A DNA stretch of 6,065 bases from UMGS1370 sp963557065 (GCA_963557065.1 CAUWCT010000101.1:1-6065); one strand, 5' to 3'; numbered from the stretch's first letter, positions 1 through 5,984 are shown. A program made the numbers and translations. Notes: a model not told the origin generated them from the letters alone.

Positions 1-1
1 G

Positions 2-40
2 AATAAGTCTGTAAGCTGTTTTCTTGCTTACAAACTTATT
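2..40 (+). promoter_or_regulatory. Strong stem-loop upstream of cas7c
   Basis: Positions 2-16 pair with 26-40 at 14 of 15 positions (one C/A mismatch at 9/33), leaving a 9-nt loop. The hairpin ends six bases before the AGGAGG ribosome binding site of cas7c (46-51). No run of T follows the stem, so it does not look like an intrinsic terminator. In type I-C loci cas8c normally precedes cas7c, so this is probably the cas8c-cas7c junction; a TAA at 4-6 could be the cas8c stop, but the reading frame cannot be fixed. By inference it may be an RNA processing or stabilising element that raises Cas7 output, since Cas7 is needed in several copies per complex. Confidence 0.7.
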
Positions 41-59
41 ATACGAGGAGGAAGAATAA

Positions 60-950
60 ATGAGTGAGGCAATCAAAAACAGGTATGAATTTATTGTATT
101 ATTTGATGTTGAAAATGGTAATCCCAACGGAGATCCGGATGCAGGAAATATGCCTCGTATAGATCCGGAGACAGGGTATGGAATTGTAACAGATGTATGC
201 CTGAAACGCAAAATACGAAATTATGTAGAGATGGTAAAAGAAAATGAAGAGGGATACAACATCTACATAAGAGAAGATGTCCCGTTAAATCGGAGCGACA
301 GCAAGGCATTTGAGTATCTGGGAATTGCCGGAAAAGAGGATATAAAGGAATTAAAGAAAAAAGACCCGGATGCAGATTTAAAAATCAGAGATTTTATGTG
401 CCGCAATTTTTATGATATCCGTACATTCGGCGCAGTCATGACCACTTTTGTAAAAGCTGCTTTAAACTGCGGACAGGTGCGGGGACCAGTACAGTTGGGG
501 TTTGCAAGGAGTGTAGATCCGATTATCAGCCAGGAAGTTACAATTACCAGAATCGCCATTACAACAGAAGAAGATGCAGCTAAAAAGAGTACAGAAATGG
601 GAAGAAAGAGCATAGTTCCTTACGGATTATATCGCGGGGAGGGGTATATATCTGCTAATCTGGCAAGAAAAGTGACAGGTTTTTCGGAAGAAGATCTGGA
701 ACTTTTATGGGAAGCAATCCTTAATATGTTTGAGCATGATCATTCTGCTGCAAGAGGAAAAATGGCAGTGCGTAAACTGATTGTATTTAAACACAGCAAA
801 GAATTGGGGGATTGTCCGGCATATAAATTATTTGATGCAGTGGAGATTCAAAAAAAAGAAGGGGTACTTTATCCAAGAAAGTATCAGGATTATATCGTTT
901 CTATTCATAAAGAGGAAATTCCGGAAACAGTAGAAGTGATGGAGAAGTGA
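60..950 (+). CDS. cas7c: CRISPR-associated protein Cas7, type I-C (Csd2)
   Basis: This is the backbone subunit of the type I-C Cascade surveillance complex; several copies coat the crRNA guide and help present target DNA for Cas3 degradation. The 296-aa protein has the typical family length. It shows the Csd2 N-terminal signature (residues 19-41, NGNPNGDPDAGNMPRIDP followed by ETGYG), then TDVCLKRKIRNYV (44-56), DIRTFG (119-124), VRGPVQ (140-145) and the C-terminal block FEHDHSAARGKMAVRKL (224-240) with AYKLFD (254-259). The ATG at 60 is well supported by AGGAGG at 46-51 with 8-nt spacing, and a strong stem-loop lies just upstream. Its TGA stop (948-950) shares its last base with the cas4 ATG, implying translational coupling. 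The partner genes cas5c, cas8c and cas3 would lie to the left of the window. Confidence 0.97.
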   Translation: MSEAIKNRYEFIVLFDVENGNPNGDPDAGNMPRIDPETGYGIVTDVCLKRKIRNYVEMVKENEEGYNIYIREDVPLNRSDSKAFEYLGIAGKEDIKELKKKDPDADLKIRDFMCRNFYDIRTFGAVMTTFVKAALNCGQVRGPVQLGFARSVDPIISQEVTITRIAITTEEDAAKKSTEMGRKSIVPYGLYRGEGYISANLARKVTGFSEEDLELLWEAILNMFEHDHSAARGKMAVRKLIVFKHSKELGDCPAYKLFDAVEIQKKEGVLYPRKYQDYIVSIHKEEIPETVEVMEK

Positions 951-1612
951 TGGGATATCAAGAGGAAGATTATCTGATGATTTCCGGTATTCAGCATTTT
1001 CAGTTTTGCAGGAGACAGTGGGCACTGATTCATATTGAACAGCAGTGGGCGGAAAATATACATACAGTCAAAGGTGAATTGATGCATAAAAAGGCGCACG
1101 ATCCTCAGATGACGGAAAAAAGAAAAGATGTTCTCACTGTAAGAGCGCTTCCGGTATCCTCACGTATTTTGGGAATAAGCGGAGAGTGTGATGTGGTAGA
1201 GTTTCAAAAAAGCGAGGACGGGATACATCTGTTTGGGCACAGAGGAACCTATAAAATCTACCCGGTAGAATATAAAAAGGGAAAACCCAAGGATTCAGAG
1301 GAAGACATTTTACAGTTGACTGCCCAGGCAATGTGTCTGGAAGAAATGTTTTCCACAGAGATTTTGACTGCTGCACTTTATTATGGGGAGACCAGAAGGC
1401 GGCAGGAAATTGAAATTACAAAAGAACTTCGACAGAAAGTAAAGGATGTTGCTGCCCAAATGCATCAATATTATGACAGACATTATACCCCCAAAGTCAA
1501 AACCAGCAAAAAATGTTCTTCCTGTTCTCTAAAAGAATTGTGTATTCCCAAACTGGAGAAGGCTGGAACTGTAAAAGCGTACATAGAACATGTGCTGGAG
1601 GAGGAAGAATGA
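950..1612 (+). CDS. cas4: CRISPR-associated exonuclease Cas4
   Basis: Cas4 is a RecB-family, iron-sulfur-cluster nuclease. In type I-C it works with Cas1-Cas2 to select PAM-adjacent fragments and trim them before insertion in the array. Numbered from the ATG at 950 (220 aa), it shows the first cluster cysteine C20 in FCRRQW, the C-terminal triad C189/C192/C198 (C-x2-C-x5-C), and the nuclease residues H46, D81 (GECD) and E107-x-K109 (VEYKKGK). The QLTAQAMCLEEM block near residues 122-133 matches the RecB motif III region. All catalytic and cluster residues appear intact. A GTG at 947 is also in frame, but the GGAG at 941-944 lies only 2 nt from it and 5 nt from the ATG at 950, so 950 is preferred. 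The gene overlaps the cas7c stop by one base and the cas1 start by four (ATGA, 1609-1612). Confidence 0.96.
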   Translation: MGYQEEDYLMISGIQHFQFCRRQWALIHIEQQWAENIHTVKGELMHKKAHDPQMTEKRKDVLTVRALPVSSRILGISGECDVVEFQKSEDGIHLFGHRGTYKIYPVEYKKGKPKDSEEDILQLTAQAMCLEEMFSTEILTAALYYGETRRRQEIEITKELRQKVKDVAAQMHQYYDRHYTPKVKTSKKCSSCSLKELCIPKLEKAGTVKAYIEHVLEEEE

Positions 1613-2640
1613 AAAAACTTCTAAATACCCTGTATGTTACCAGAGAAGGCGGATATTTATCGCTGGATGGGGAAAACGTAGTGATTTTTGATAACGAAAC
1701 AGAATTAGGAAGACTTCCTCTCCATAACCTGGAAGGGATTGTTTCTTTTGGTTACCGCGGAACCAGCCCTGCTTTAATGGGAGCGTGTGCAGAACGGAAC
1801 ATTTCTCTGTGTTATGTAACTCCTCAAGGAAAATTTTTGGCGCGTGTTACCGGAAATGTACGCGAAAATGTTCTTTTAAGAGAACAGCAATATGCCAGCA
1901 GCATGGATGAAAATAAGAGTCTGGAGATTGCTAAAAATTGTATCGCAGGAAAAATTTATAATGGCAGATGGGTATTGGAACGCATGGTCAGAGATCATGA
2001 GATGCAGGTAAATGCAGAGCAGATAAAACATGTGTCAGGGCAGATGAAACAGTCCTTAGAGTTAGTAAAAAATGTAAAATCCAAAGAGCAGTTAAGGGGT
2101 GTTGAAGGAGAGGCAGCAAAGCTGTATTTTAGTGTGTTTGATGAGATGATTCTTCAGCAAAAAAAGGATTTTGTTTTTCAAAAAAGGAGCAAAAGACCGC
2201 CATTAGACAATGTAAATGCAATGCTGTCTTTTACGTATACACTGCTTACAAACATGGTTGCTTCAGCGTTGGAGACAGTGGGGTTAGATCCTTATATTGG
2301 ATATCTCCATACGGACCGTCCAGGACGCGCATCTCTGGCCCTTGACCTGGTAGAAGAATTCAGGGCAGTATTTGCAGATCGGTTTGTATTGTCGTTGATT
2401 AATCGGAAAATGGTCTGTAAAAAAGATTTTACAAAAAAAGAAAACGGTGCTGTTTTGCTGAGTGATGATGCCAGAAAGATAATTTTAACAGAGTGGCAGA
2501 ACCGGAAAAAAGAATCAATTACCCATCCGTATTTAAAGGAAAAAGTAGAGTGGGGCATGGTTCCATATGTTCAGGCAATGCTGCTGGCAAGATATCTGAG
2601 GGGAGATTTGGATGGATATCCGCCATTTTTCTGGAAGTAA
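1609..2640 (+). CDS. cas1: CRISPR-associated integrase Cas1 (type I-C)
   Basis: Cas1 is the metal-dependent integrase that, as a complex with Cas2, inserts new spacers at the leader end of the array. The 343-aa protein has normal family length. The metal-binding residues are recognisable: E166 in RGVEGEAAKLYF, H234 in GYLHTDRPGR, and D246/E249 in LALDLVEEFR. The N-terminal beta-rich domain occupies roughly residues 1-100 and the alpha-helical catalytic domain the rest. The frame is open further upstream to 1513, but ATG 1609 is chosen because it overlaps the cas4 stop in an ATGA junction and has GGAGGAGG at 1597-1604, inside the end of cas4. It ends 14 nt before cas2. No frameshift or missing catalytic residue is visible, so the adaptation module looks functional. 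Confidence 0.97.
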   Translation: MKKLLNTLYVTREGGYLSLDGENVVIFDNETELGRLPLHNLEGIVSFGYRGTSPALMGACAERNISLCYVTPQGKFLARVTGNVRENVLLREQQYASSMDENKSLEIAKNCIAGKIYNGRWVLERMVRDHEMQVNAEQIKHVSGQMKQSLELVKNVKSKEQLRGVEGEAAKLYFSVFDEMILQQKKDFVFQKRSKRPPLDNVNAMLSFTYTLLTNMVASALETVGLDPYIGYLHTDRPGRASLALDLVEEFRAVFADRFVLSLINRKMVCKKDFTKKENGAVLLSDDARKIILTEWQNRKKESITHPYLKEKVEWGMVPYVQAMLLARYLRGDLDGYPPFFWK

Positions 2641-2654
2641 GGAGAGAAAAAAAG

Positions 2655-2945
2655 ATGCTGGTATTGATTACATATGATGTGAATACGGAAACAGCAGCAG
2701 GCCGTACCCGATTGAGAAAAGTAGCAAAGCAATGTGTCAATTATGGACGCAGGGTCCAAAATTCTGTGTTTGAGTGTATTCTGGATAATGCCCAGTGCGT
2801 GCAATTAAAGGCAGAATTGCAGGAATTAATTGATGAGCATACAGATAGTCTTCGTTTTTACTATCTGGGTAATAACTATAAAACAAAAGTAGATCATATC
2901 GGAGTTGATAAAGGAACGAGAGCAGATGACACTTTGATTTTTTAG
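2655..2945 (+). CDS. cas2: CRISPR-associated protein Cas2
   Basis: Cas2 is the small dimeric partner that bridges two Cas1 dimers in the spacer-integration complex. The 96-aa product has the usual Cas2 length and a ferredoxin-like layout: first strand MLVLITYDVN with the conserved Asp at residue 8, a helix around 14-30, RVQNSVFECIL (33-43) and the later strand LRFYYLGN (66-73). ATG 2655 is chosen over an in-frame extension back to 2493 (inside cas1), because GGAGAG at 2641-2646 lies 8 nt upstream and the protein then begins exactly at the family's first strand. It is the last gene of the operon; the CRISPR leader region follows its TAG stop. No intrinsic terminator is evident right after it. 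Confidence 0.96.
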   Translation: MLVLITYDVNTETAAGRTRLRKVAKQCVNYGRRVQNSVFECILDNAQCVQLKAELQELIDEHTDSLRFYYLGNNYKTKVDHIGVDKGTRADDTLIF

Positions 2946-3005
2946 ATTCAGTCGTTCAAACGAGAGGCAGAAACAGTTTTTGGCTGGAAATAACTGGTGC
3001 GAATC

Positions 3006-3166
3006 AGTACAACGAAAACTAAGTTTCTGCTATATTGACGTAGAATAATTGTTCCATATGCAAGGCGGAGGAATGAGGCGTAGCGGTGGCTACGGCGATT
3101 GACGACAACGATGCAGATGGACAATTAGACAAGTCAATATGGCGGTTACTTGATTTTCGTTGTACT
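3006..3166. repeat. 161-bp long inverted-repeat element (MITE-like or structured RNA) between cas2 and the array
   Basis: The ends are a perfect 13-bp inverted repeat: AGTACAACGAAAA at 3006-3018 and its complement at 3154-3166. Pairing continues inward: 3021-3024 with 3148-3151; 3027-3039 with 3133-3145 (13 pairs, two of them G-T); 3046-3052 with 3121-3127; 3054-3062 with 3112-3120 (one mismatch, T3053 bulged). The apex holds a GC-rich section with a perfect 6-bp stem (3079-3084/3089-3094, loop GGTG). As 34-bp terminal repeats the two ends match at 28 of 34 positions. The centre is clearly richer in GC than the surrounding leader. Size and symmetry fit a miniature inverted-repeat transposable element; a conserved structured RNA is the alternative. 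I see no convincing target-site duplication. Confidence 0.75.
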
Positions 3167-3324
3167 AGTAGTGAACATGAATTTCCCAGTACATTCGCAC
3201 CAGAAAAATTCACCAAAAATCAAAAGAATAAAGAAAAGTTGTCTGCTCTTTTTAGTGAAAAAAGCTATTTTGCAGGAGTTGACAAATTTAGTGGGATAGT
3301 GCAAAATAGTTTTGTATAGTTTTG
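3167..3324 (+). promoter_or_regulatory. CRISPR leader
   Basis: This AT-rich stretch sits immediately before the first repeat, on the side opposite the degenerate terminal repeat, and has no credible gene. This is the expected place for the leader, where Cas1-Cas2 recognises the array for new insertions and where pre-crRNA transcription starts. The functional leader may extend upstream, but the inverted-repeat element at 3006-3166 interrupts the interval from cas2. Confidence 0.75.
3279..3307 (+). promoter_or_regulatory. Predicted pre-crRNA promoter
   Basis: A perfect -35 TTGACA (3279-3284) is separated by 17 nt from CAAAAT (3302-3307), which matches the -10 consensus at 4 of 6 positions. Transcription would start near 3314, about ten bases before the first repeat, and read through the array on the + strand. 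Position and orientation fit the array direction inferred from the repeat's 3' end. Confidence 0.6.
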
Positions 3325-3895
3325 CTCTAGTTCCGCGAGGAGCTAGTGGATTGAAATTGCTTTGCCCTACGTTTATAGCAGCTTCTTTTAGTCTAGCTCC
3401 GCGAGGAGCTAGTGGATTGAAATCCACTCTGCATTTATCCGGGCTTGTGACCGGCACCGTCTAGCTCCGCGAGGAGCTAGTGGATTGAAATATCAAGATT
3501 TGTTTACAGAAGGGAAAAAGAATGAGTCTAGCTCCGCGATGAGCTAGTGGATTGAAATAAACTTGAATCCCTCCATAAACGGATTGATTTTCGTCTAGCT
3601 CCACGAGGAGCTAGTGGATTGAAATGATCGCAGAAATGCTGGAAAGCTGTGGTGTCAAAGTCTAGCTCCGCGAGGAGCCAGTGGATTGAAATCATATTAC
3701 CCTCCAAAATGGTCATTTATGGCATCAGCGTCTAGCTCCGCGAGGAGCTAGTGGATTGAAATTGTTGAATTAATATCCTTTACCATTTCAATTAAGTCTA
3801 GTTCCGCGAGGAGCTAGTGGATTGAAATAGGTCCATCAGGACGCTCCCGCTCCACAGTTCCAGTCTAGCTCCGCGAGGAGCTAGTGGAGCGAAAT
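3325..3895 (+). CRISPR. Type I-C CRISPR array, 9 repeats and 8 spacers
   Basis: The 33-bp consensus repeat reads GTCTAGCTCCGCGAGGAGCT then AGTGGATTGAAAT. Repeats start at 3325, 3391, 3459, 3526, 3593, 3660, 3730, 3796 and 3863. Spacers are 3358-3390, 3424-3458, 3492-3525, 3559-3592, 3626-3659, 3693-3729, 3763-3795 and 3829-3862 (33 to 37 nt). CTAGCTCC and GGAGCTAG form a perfect 8-bp stem with loop GCGA, a GNRA-type tetraloop. Cleavage at the stem base, as known for Cas5c, would leave the 11-nt handle TGGATTGAAAT, typical of type I-C. Repeats 2, 3 and 7 are exact. Repeat 1 has C at position 1 and T at 7; repeat 8 has T at 7; repeats 4, 5 and 6 have one change each. Repeat 9 has GC in place of TT in the handle, marking the distal end. 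Confidence 0.99.
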
Positions 3896-4055
3896 ATTCA
3901 GCACCAGAAGAACGTACAAGCCTATTTAGAGATTGGGAATATAGGGGGCTCTTTTACGGAATGTAGAGGTATCATATCCTACAGATCCCTTCCGGAGAGG
4001 CGGACAGGGACCTGCAAAAGAATGGATTAGAATTGGTTGGGAATCGATTTCGTGT

Positions 4056-4484
4056 TTACGAATTTAATTCTGCAATTCCCGTAACTGCCACATAAATGTG
4101 GGAGATTCGGTACCAGGTGGCAAAGTCTACAACGCCGGTCTGGGGCATTCCAAAAATTGACTGGAATTCGCGGACAGCCTGGGCAGTGGCCGGTCCGTAG
4201 ATACCATCAACGGTAATGTTGGGAATAGCAGTATAAACGGTTGCAATAGCGTCCAGCTGCTCCTGCAGTTGGCGTACTTTGTTGCCAGAAGAACCGATGG
4301 TGAGATCATAGCCGGGCCAGGAGGCAGGAATACCGGAAATCTGTTCTGCAGTATTGACATACATATTGTCTCCGTAAAAATACCGTATAATTTCAATGGG
4401 ACTGTATCCCTGTTCCCCTAAAGACATGGAGCCCCATTGGGTCATCCATTTGGTATCTGCATATGAAATGGAGTGGCAGCAAGA
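4056..4484 (-). pseudogene. 3' remnant of a SpoIID-like/peptidoglycan-binding protein gene
   Basis: This is the C-terminal part of a two-domain protein: a SpoIID/LytB-like end (MTQWGSMSLGEQGYSPIEII, then RYFYGDNMYV, first 30 residues from the codon at 4445) and a peptidoglycan_binding_1 domain (about residues 48-115; motifs GSSGNKVRQLQEQL, VDGIYGPATAQAVREFQ, GVVDFATWYRI). Full-length relatives, recalled from clostridial genomes, are about 400 aa or more and carry a long N-terminal region absent here. The ATG at 4445 has no ribosome binding site, and the frame runs 13 more codons up to the recombinase stop (4485-4487) without family-like sequence, so recognisable homology begins close to 4446-4451. 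It is most likely a truncated, non-expressed remnant. The surviving domains show no internal stop or frameshift, so the truncation may be recent. Confidence 0.8.
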
Positions 4485-5714
4485 CTATGGAACTGGATGG
4501 TAATGTACCTGAATCCCTTTTTCATCTCTGTTATATATTATTTTTTCCACATATTGCTTTAAGGCTGTGTTTTTCTGGAAAACGGTCAGCTCAGAAGAAA
4601 TAATCTGCTGATAAAGAAAAGGGAGGGTGGTTTCAAGTTCTCTTAGGACCATAGGGACAATAACATCCTCAGATACGTAACAGTTTTTGCGGCACAATCC
4701 TTTTAAATAGCCGCTGCACTGAAAAGAAAAGGTATCCGGCATGGTTTTGCGCCTGCGTCTGCAGGAACAAAGACTTCTGCCACAGTTGGGGCATTTTAAT
4801 ATTCCTCCCAGCCAGTGTCGGACCATTTGACTGGGTTTTGCATAAGGATGAGAGAGGGCTGCGTCACTGGACATCCGCTTTTGTGCTGCGTCAAACAGGT
4901 CTTTAGATATAATGGACGGGTGATGTCCCTGGGCTAAAATCCAGTCGCAGGAATCACGAATAGCACCGGTTTTCGCGTCTGTTCGATTCCAGCGTATGAT
5001 TCCGGCATAAAGAGGATTTTGGAGAATGTACTTTACAGCGCGGGTTTCAAAGGGATTGCCCAGAGAAGTAGAAATTCCCTGAGCATTTAGTTTTTGGGCA
5101 ATGAAAAACGGACTGAGGCTGTCAAAAACGAACCAGGAAAAAATTTGTTTTACAGCCAGAGATTGTTGAGGATCGGGGGTTAGTTGTCCATCAGTGGAGG
5201 AAAGCTGGTATCCAAAAGGAGGACGGCTCTGATAACCGCCCCGAAGAGCTTTTTCTGTCATGCCGCGGCTGACATCACTGGAAAGCCGGATGGAGTAAAA
5301 CTCGTCCATCCATTCGATAATCCGCTCAATGAGACTTCCGAAAGGACCTTCTATAATAGGTTCTGAAATACTGATGACGTCAACACCATATTTCCCCCGG
5401 AGCATGGATTTATATACAATGCTTTCCTCCTGGTTACGGGCAAAACGTGAAAATTTCCATACCAGAATCGCGTCAAAGGGATGGGATTCGGATTTGGCGG
5501 AAGCGATCATTTTTTGAAATTGAGGACGTTTTTGGGCAGTTCGGCCTGAAATGCCATTTTCCTGAAAAATCCATTGTTCTTCTACTTGAAACTGATTTTT
5601 CCTGGCATAGTCTAACAGCAGGCGTTTTTGGGAATCAGGCGATAATTCTTCCTGACTGTGAGTAGATACCCGAATATAAAGTGCAGCTTTTTTGGGAAGA
5701 GAGAAAGTGTCCAA
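4485..5714 (-). CDS. Serine recombinase (site-specific, resolvase/invertase family)
   Basis: This DNA recombinase would use a serine nucleophile for strand exchange. The 409-aa protein begins with a resolvase domain (about residues 9-155): catalytic S17 in YIRVST, NGISGRTAQKRPQF (53-66), VWKFSRFARN (85-94) and the long helix following GPFGSLIERI. A recombinase domain follows (about 165-280; GYQSRPPFGYQL, ILQNPLYAGIIRWN), then a zinc ribbon (C308, C311, C316, C318, with C333, C341, C345). Only about 60 residues follow the zinc ribbon, leaving a short coiled-coil, and the protein is shorter than most large serine integrases (450-600 aa). The start is TTG at 5714, supported by AAAGGTGA upstream; no later methionine precedes S17. 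Its stop abuts a gene remnant in the same frame. It could be the integrase of an integrated element or a stand-alone recombinase. Confidence 0.93.
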   Translation of the reverse strand: MDTFSLPKKAALYIRVSTHSQEELSPDSQKRLLLDYARKNQFQVEEQWIFQENGISGRTAQKRPQFQKMIASAKSESHPFDAILVWKFSRFARNQEESIVYKSMLRGKYGVDVISISEPIIEGPFGSLIERIIEWMDEFYSIRLSSDVSRGMTEKALRGGYQSRPPFGYQLSSTDGQLTPDPQQSLAVKQIFSWFVFDSLSPFFIAQKLNAQGISTSLGNPFETRAVKYILQNPLYAGIIRWNRTDAKTGAIRDSCDWILAQGHHPSIISKDLFDAAQKRMSSDAALSHPYAKPSQMVRHWLGGILKCPNCGRSLCSCRRRRKTMPDTFSFQCSGYLKGLCRKNCYVSEDVIVPMVLRELETTLPFLYQQIISSELTVFQKNTALKQYVEKIIYNRDEKGIQVHYHPVP

Positions 5715-5718
5715 AGAA

Positions 5719-5726
5719 TCACCTTT
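5719..5726 (-). promoter_or_regulatory. Ribosome binding site supporting the TTG start of the recombinase
   Basis: On the minus strand AAAGGTGA (5726 to 5719) matches the complement of the 16S rRNA 3' end and lies 4 nt before TTG at 5714-5712 (7 nt from the GG core). This decides the non-ATG start, since the catalytic serine is only 17 residues in. Confidence 0.75.
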
Positions 5727-5793
5727 ATATAAGAAATGCTTAATTAGTTCTATGAGAAATTGGATGTTTTTATGAGAGGTTTAAAGAAAAGTG

Positions 5794-5815
5794 AAAAAAC
5801 CTGCCGGAGGCAGGT
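5794..5815 (-). terminator. Intrinsic terminator, distal of a tandem pair
   Basis: On the minus strand ACCTGCC pairs perfectly with GGCAGGT (7 bp, loop TCC) and is followed directly by a run of T (complement of A at 5794-5799). It lies between the tRNA-Glu gene and the recombinase and would stop read-through from the tRNA side. Confidence 0.8.
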
Positions 5816-5834
5816 CTTCTGGATAACAGGCAAT

Positions 5835-5858
5835 AAAAAATGCCGCAACAGCTGCGAC
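5835..5858 (-). terminator. Intrinsic terminator of the tRNA-Glu gene
   Basis: On the minus strand GTCGCA pairs with TGCGGC (6 bp with one G-T pair, loop of 5) and is followed by A and six T (complement of 5835-5840). It lies 9 nt after the tRNA 3' end, as expected for a monocistronic tRNA transcript. Confidence 0.75.
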
Positions 5859-5867
5859 AATAAAAAA

Positions 5868-5939
5868 TGACCTCACCGGGAATCGAACCCGGGTTTACGC
5901 CGTGAGAGGGCGTCGTCTTGACCGCTTGACCATGAGGCC
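5868..5939 (-). tRNA. tRNA-Glu (anticodon CUC)
   Basis: The 72-nt gene folds into a full cloverleaf. The acceptor is GGCCTCA with TGAGGTC (one G-U pair at position 2) and discriminator A. The D stem is GTC/GAC. The anticodon stem is ACGCC/GGCGT around loop CTCTCAC, giving anticodon CUC, which reads GAG. The variable loop is AAAC, and the T arm is CCGGG-TTCGATT-CCCGG. The 3' CCA is not encoded and must be added by the nucleotidyltransferase. It has its own promoter upstream and a terminator 9 nt downstream, so it is probably transcribed alone. The acceptor stem and T arm are fully paired, arguing for a functional gene. Confidence 0.96.
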
Positions 5940-5955
5940 TTACCCAAGCTTTGAT

Positions 5956-5984
5956 ATAATAACATGGATTCGGAAAAAATGCAA
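5956..5984 (-). promoter_or_regulatory. Promoter of tRNA-Glu
   Basis: On the minus strand TTGCAT (5984 to 5979) is separated by 17 nt from TATTAT (5961 to 5956), a 5-of-6 match to the -10 consensus. Transcription would start near 5949, about ten bases before the mature 5' end of the tRNA. Confidence 0.6.

Noticed and set aside
2..40. Stem-loop before cas7c as an intrinsic terminator
   Set aside because: No T run follows the stem on the + strand, and the cas7c ribosome binding site comes immediately after.
1513..1608. N-terminal extension of cas1
   Set aside because: It overlaps cas4 heavily; the ATG at 1609 has a strong ribosome binding site, an ATGA junction with cas4, and gives the family length.
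2493..2654. N-terminal extension of cas2
   Set aside because: It lies inside cas1; ATG 2655 starts exactly at the conserved first strand and has GGAGAG upstream.
3086..3319. Plus-strand open frame of 77 codons in the leader region
   Set aside because: It begins in the loop of the long inverted repeat, has a GTG start with no clear ribosome binding site, and runs over the leader and the array promoter.
3146..3457. Minus-strand open frame of 103 codons over the leader end and first repeats
   Set aside because: Its FNPLAPRGAR segments are translations of the CRISPR repeat in reverse; this is a well-known annotation artefact and there is no supporting ribosome binding site.
3528..3716. Minus-strand open frame of 62 codons inside the array
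   Set aside because: It consists of repeat and spacer translation only.
4056..4445. Treating the 129-codon peptidoglycan-binding frame as an intact gene
   Set aside because: No ribosome binding site precedes ATG 4445 and the SpoIID-like domain is cut at its N-terminus.
5868..5939. tRNA-Glu as the integration site of the recombinase element
   Set aside because: Serine recombinases do not typically use tRNA genes, and no duplicate of the tRNA 3' end is visible near the recombinase.
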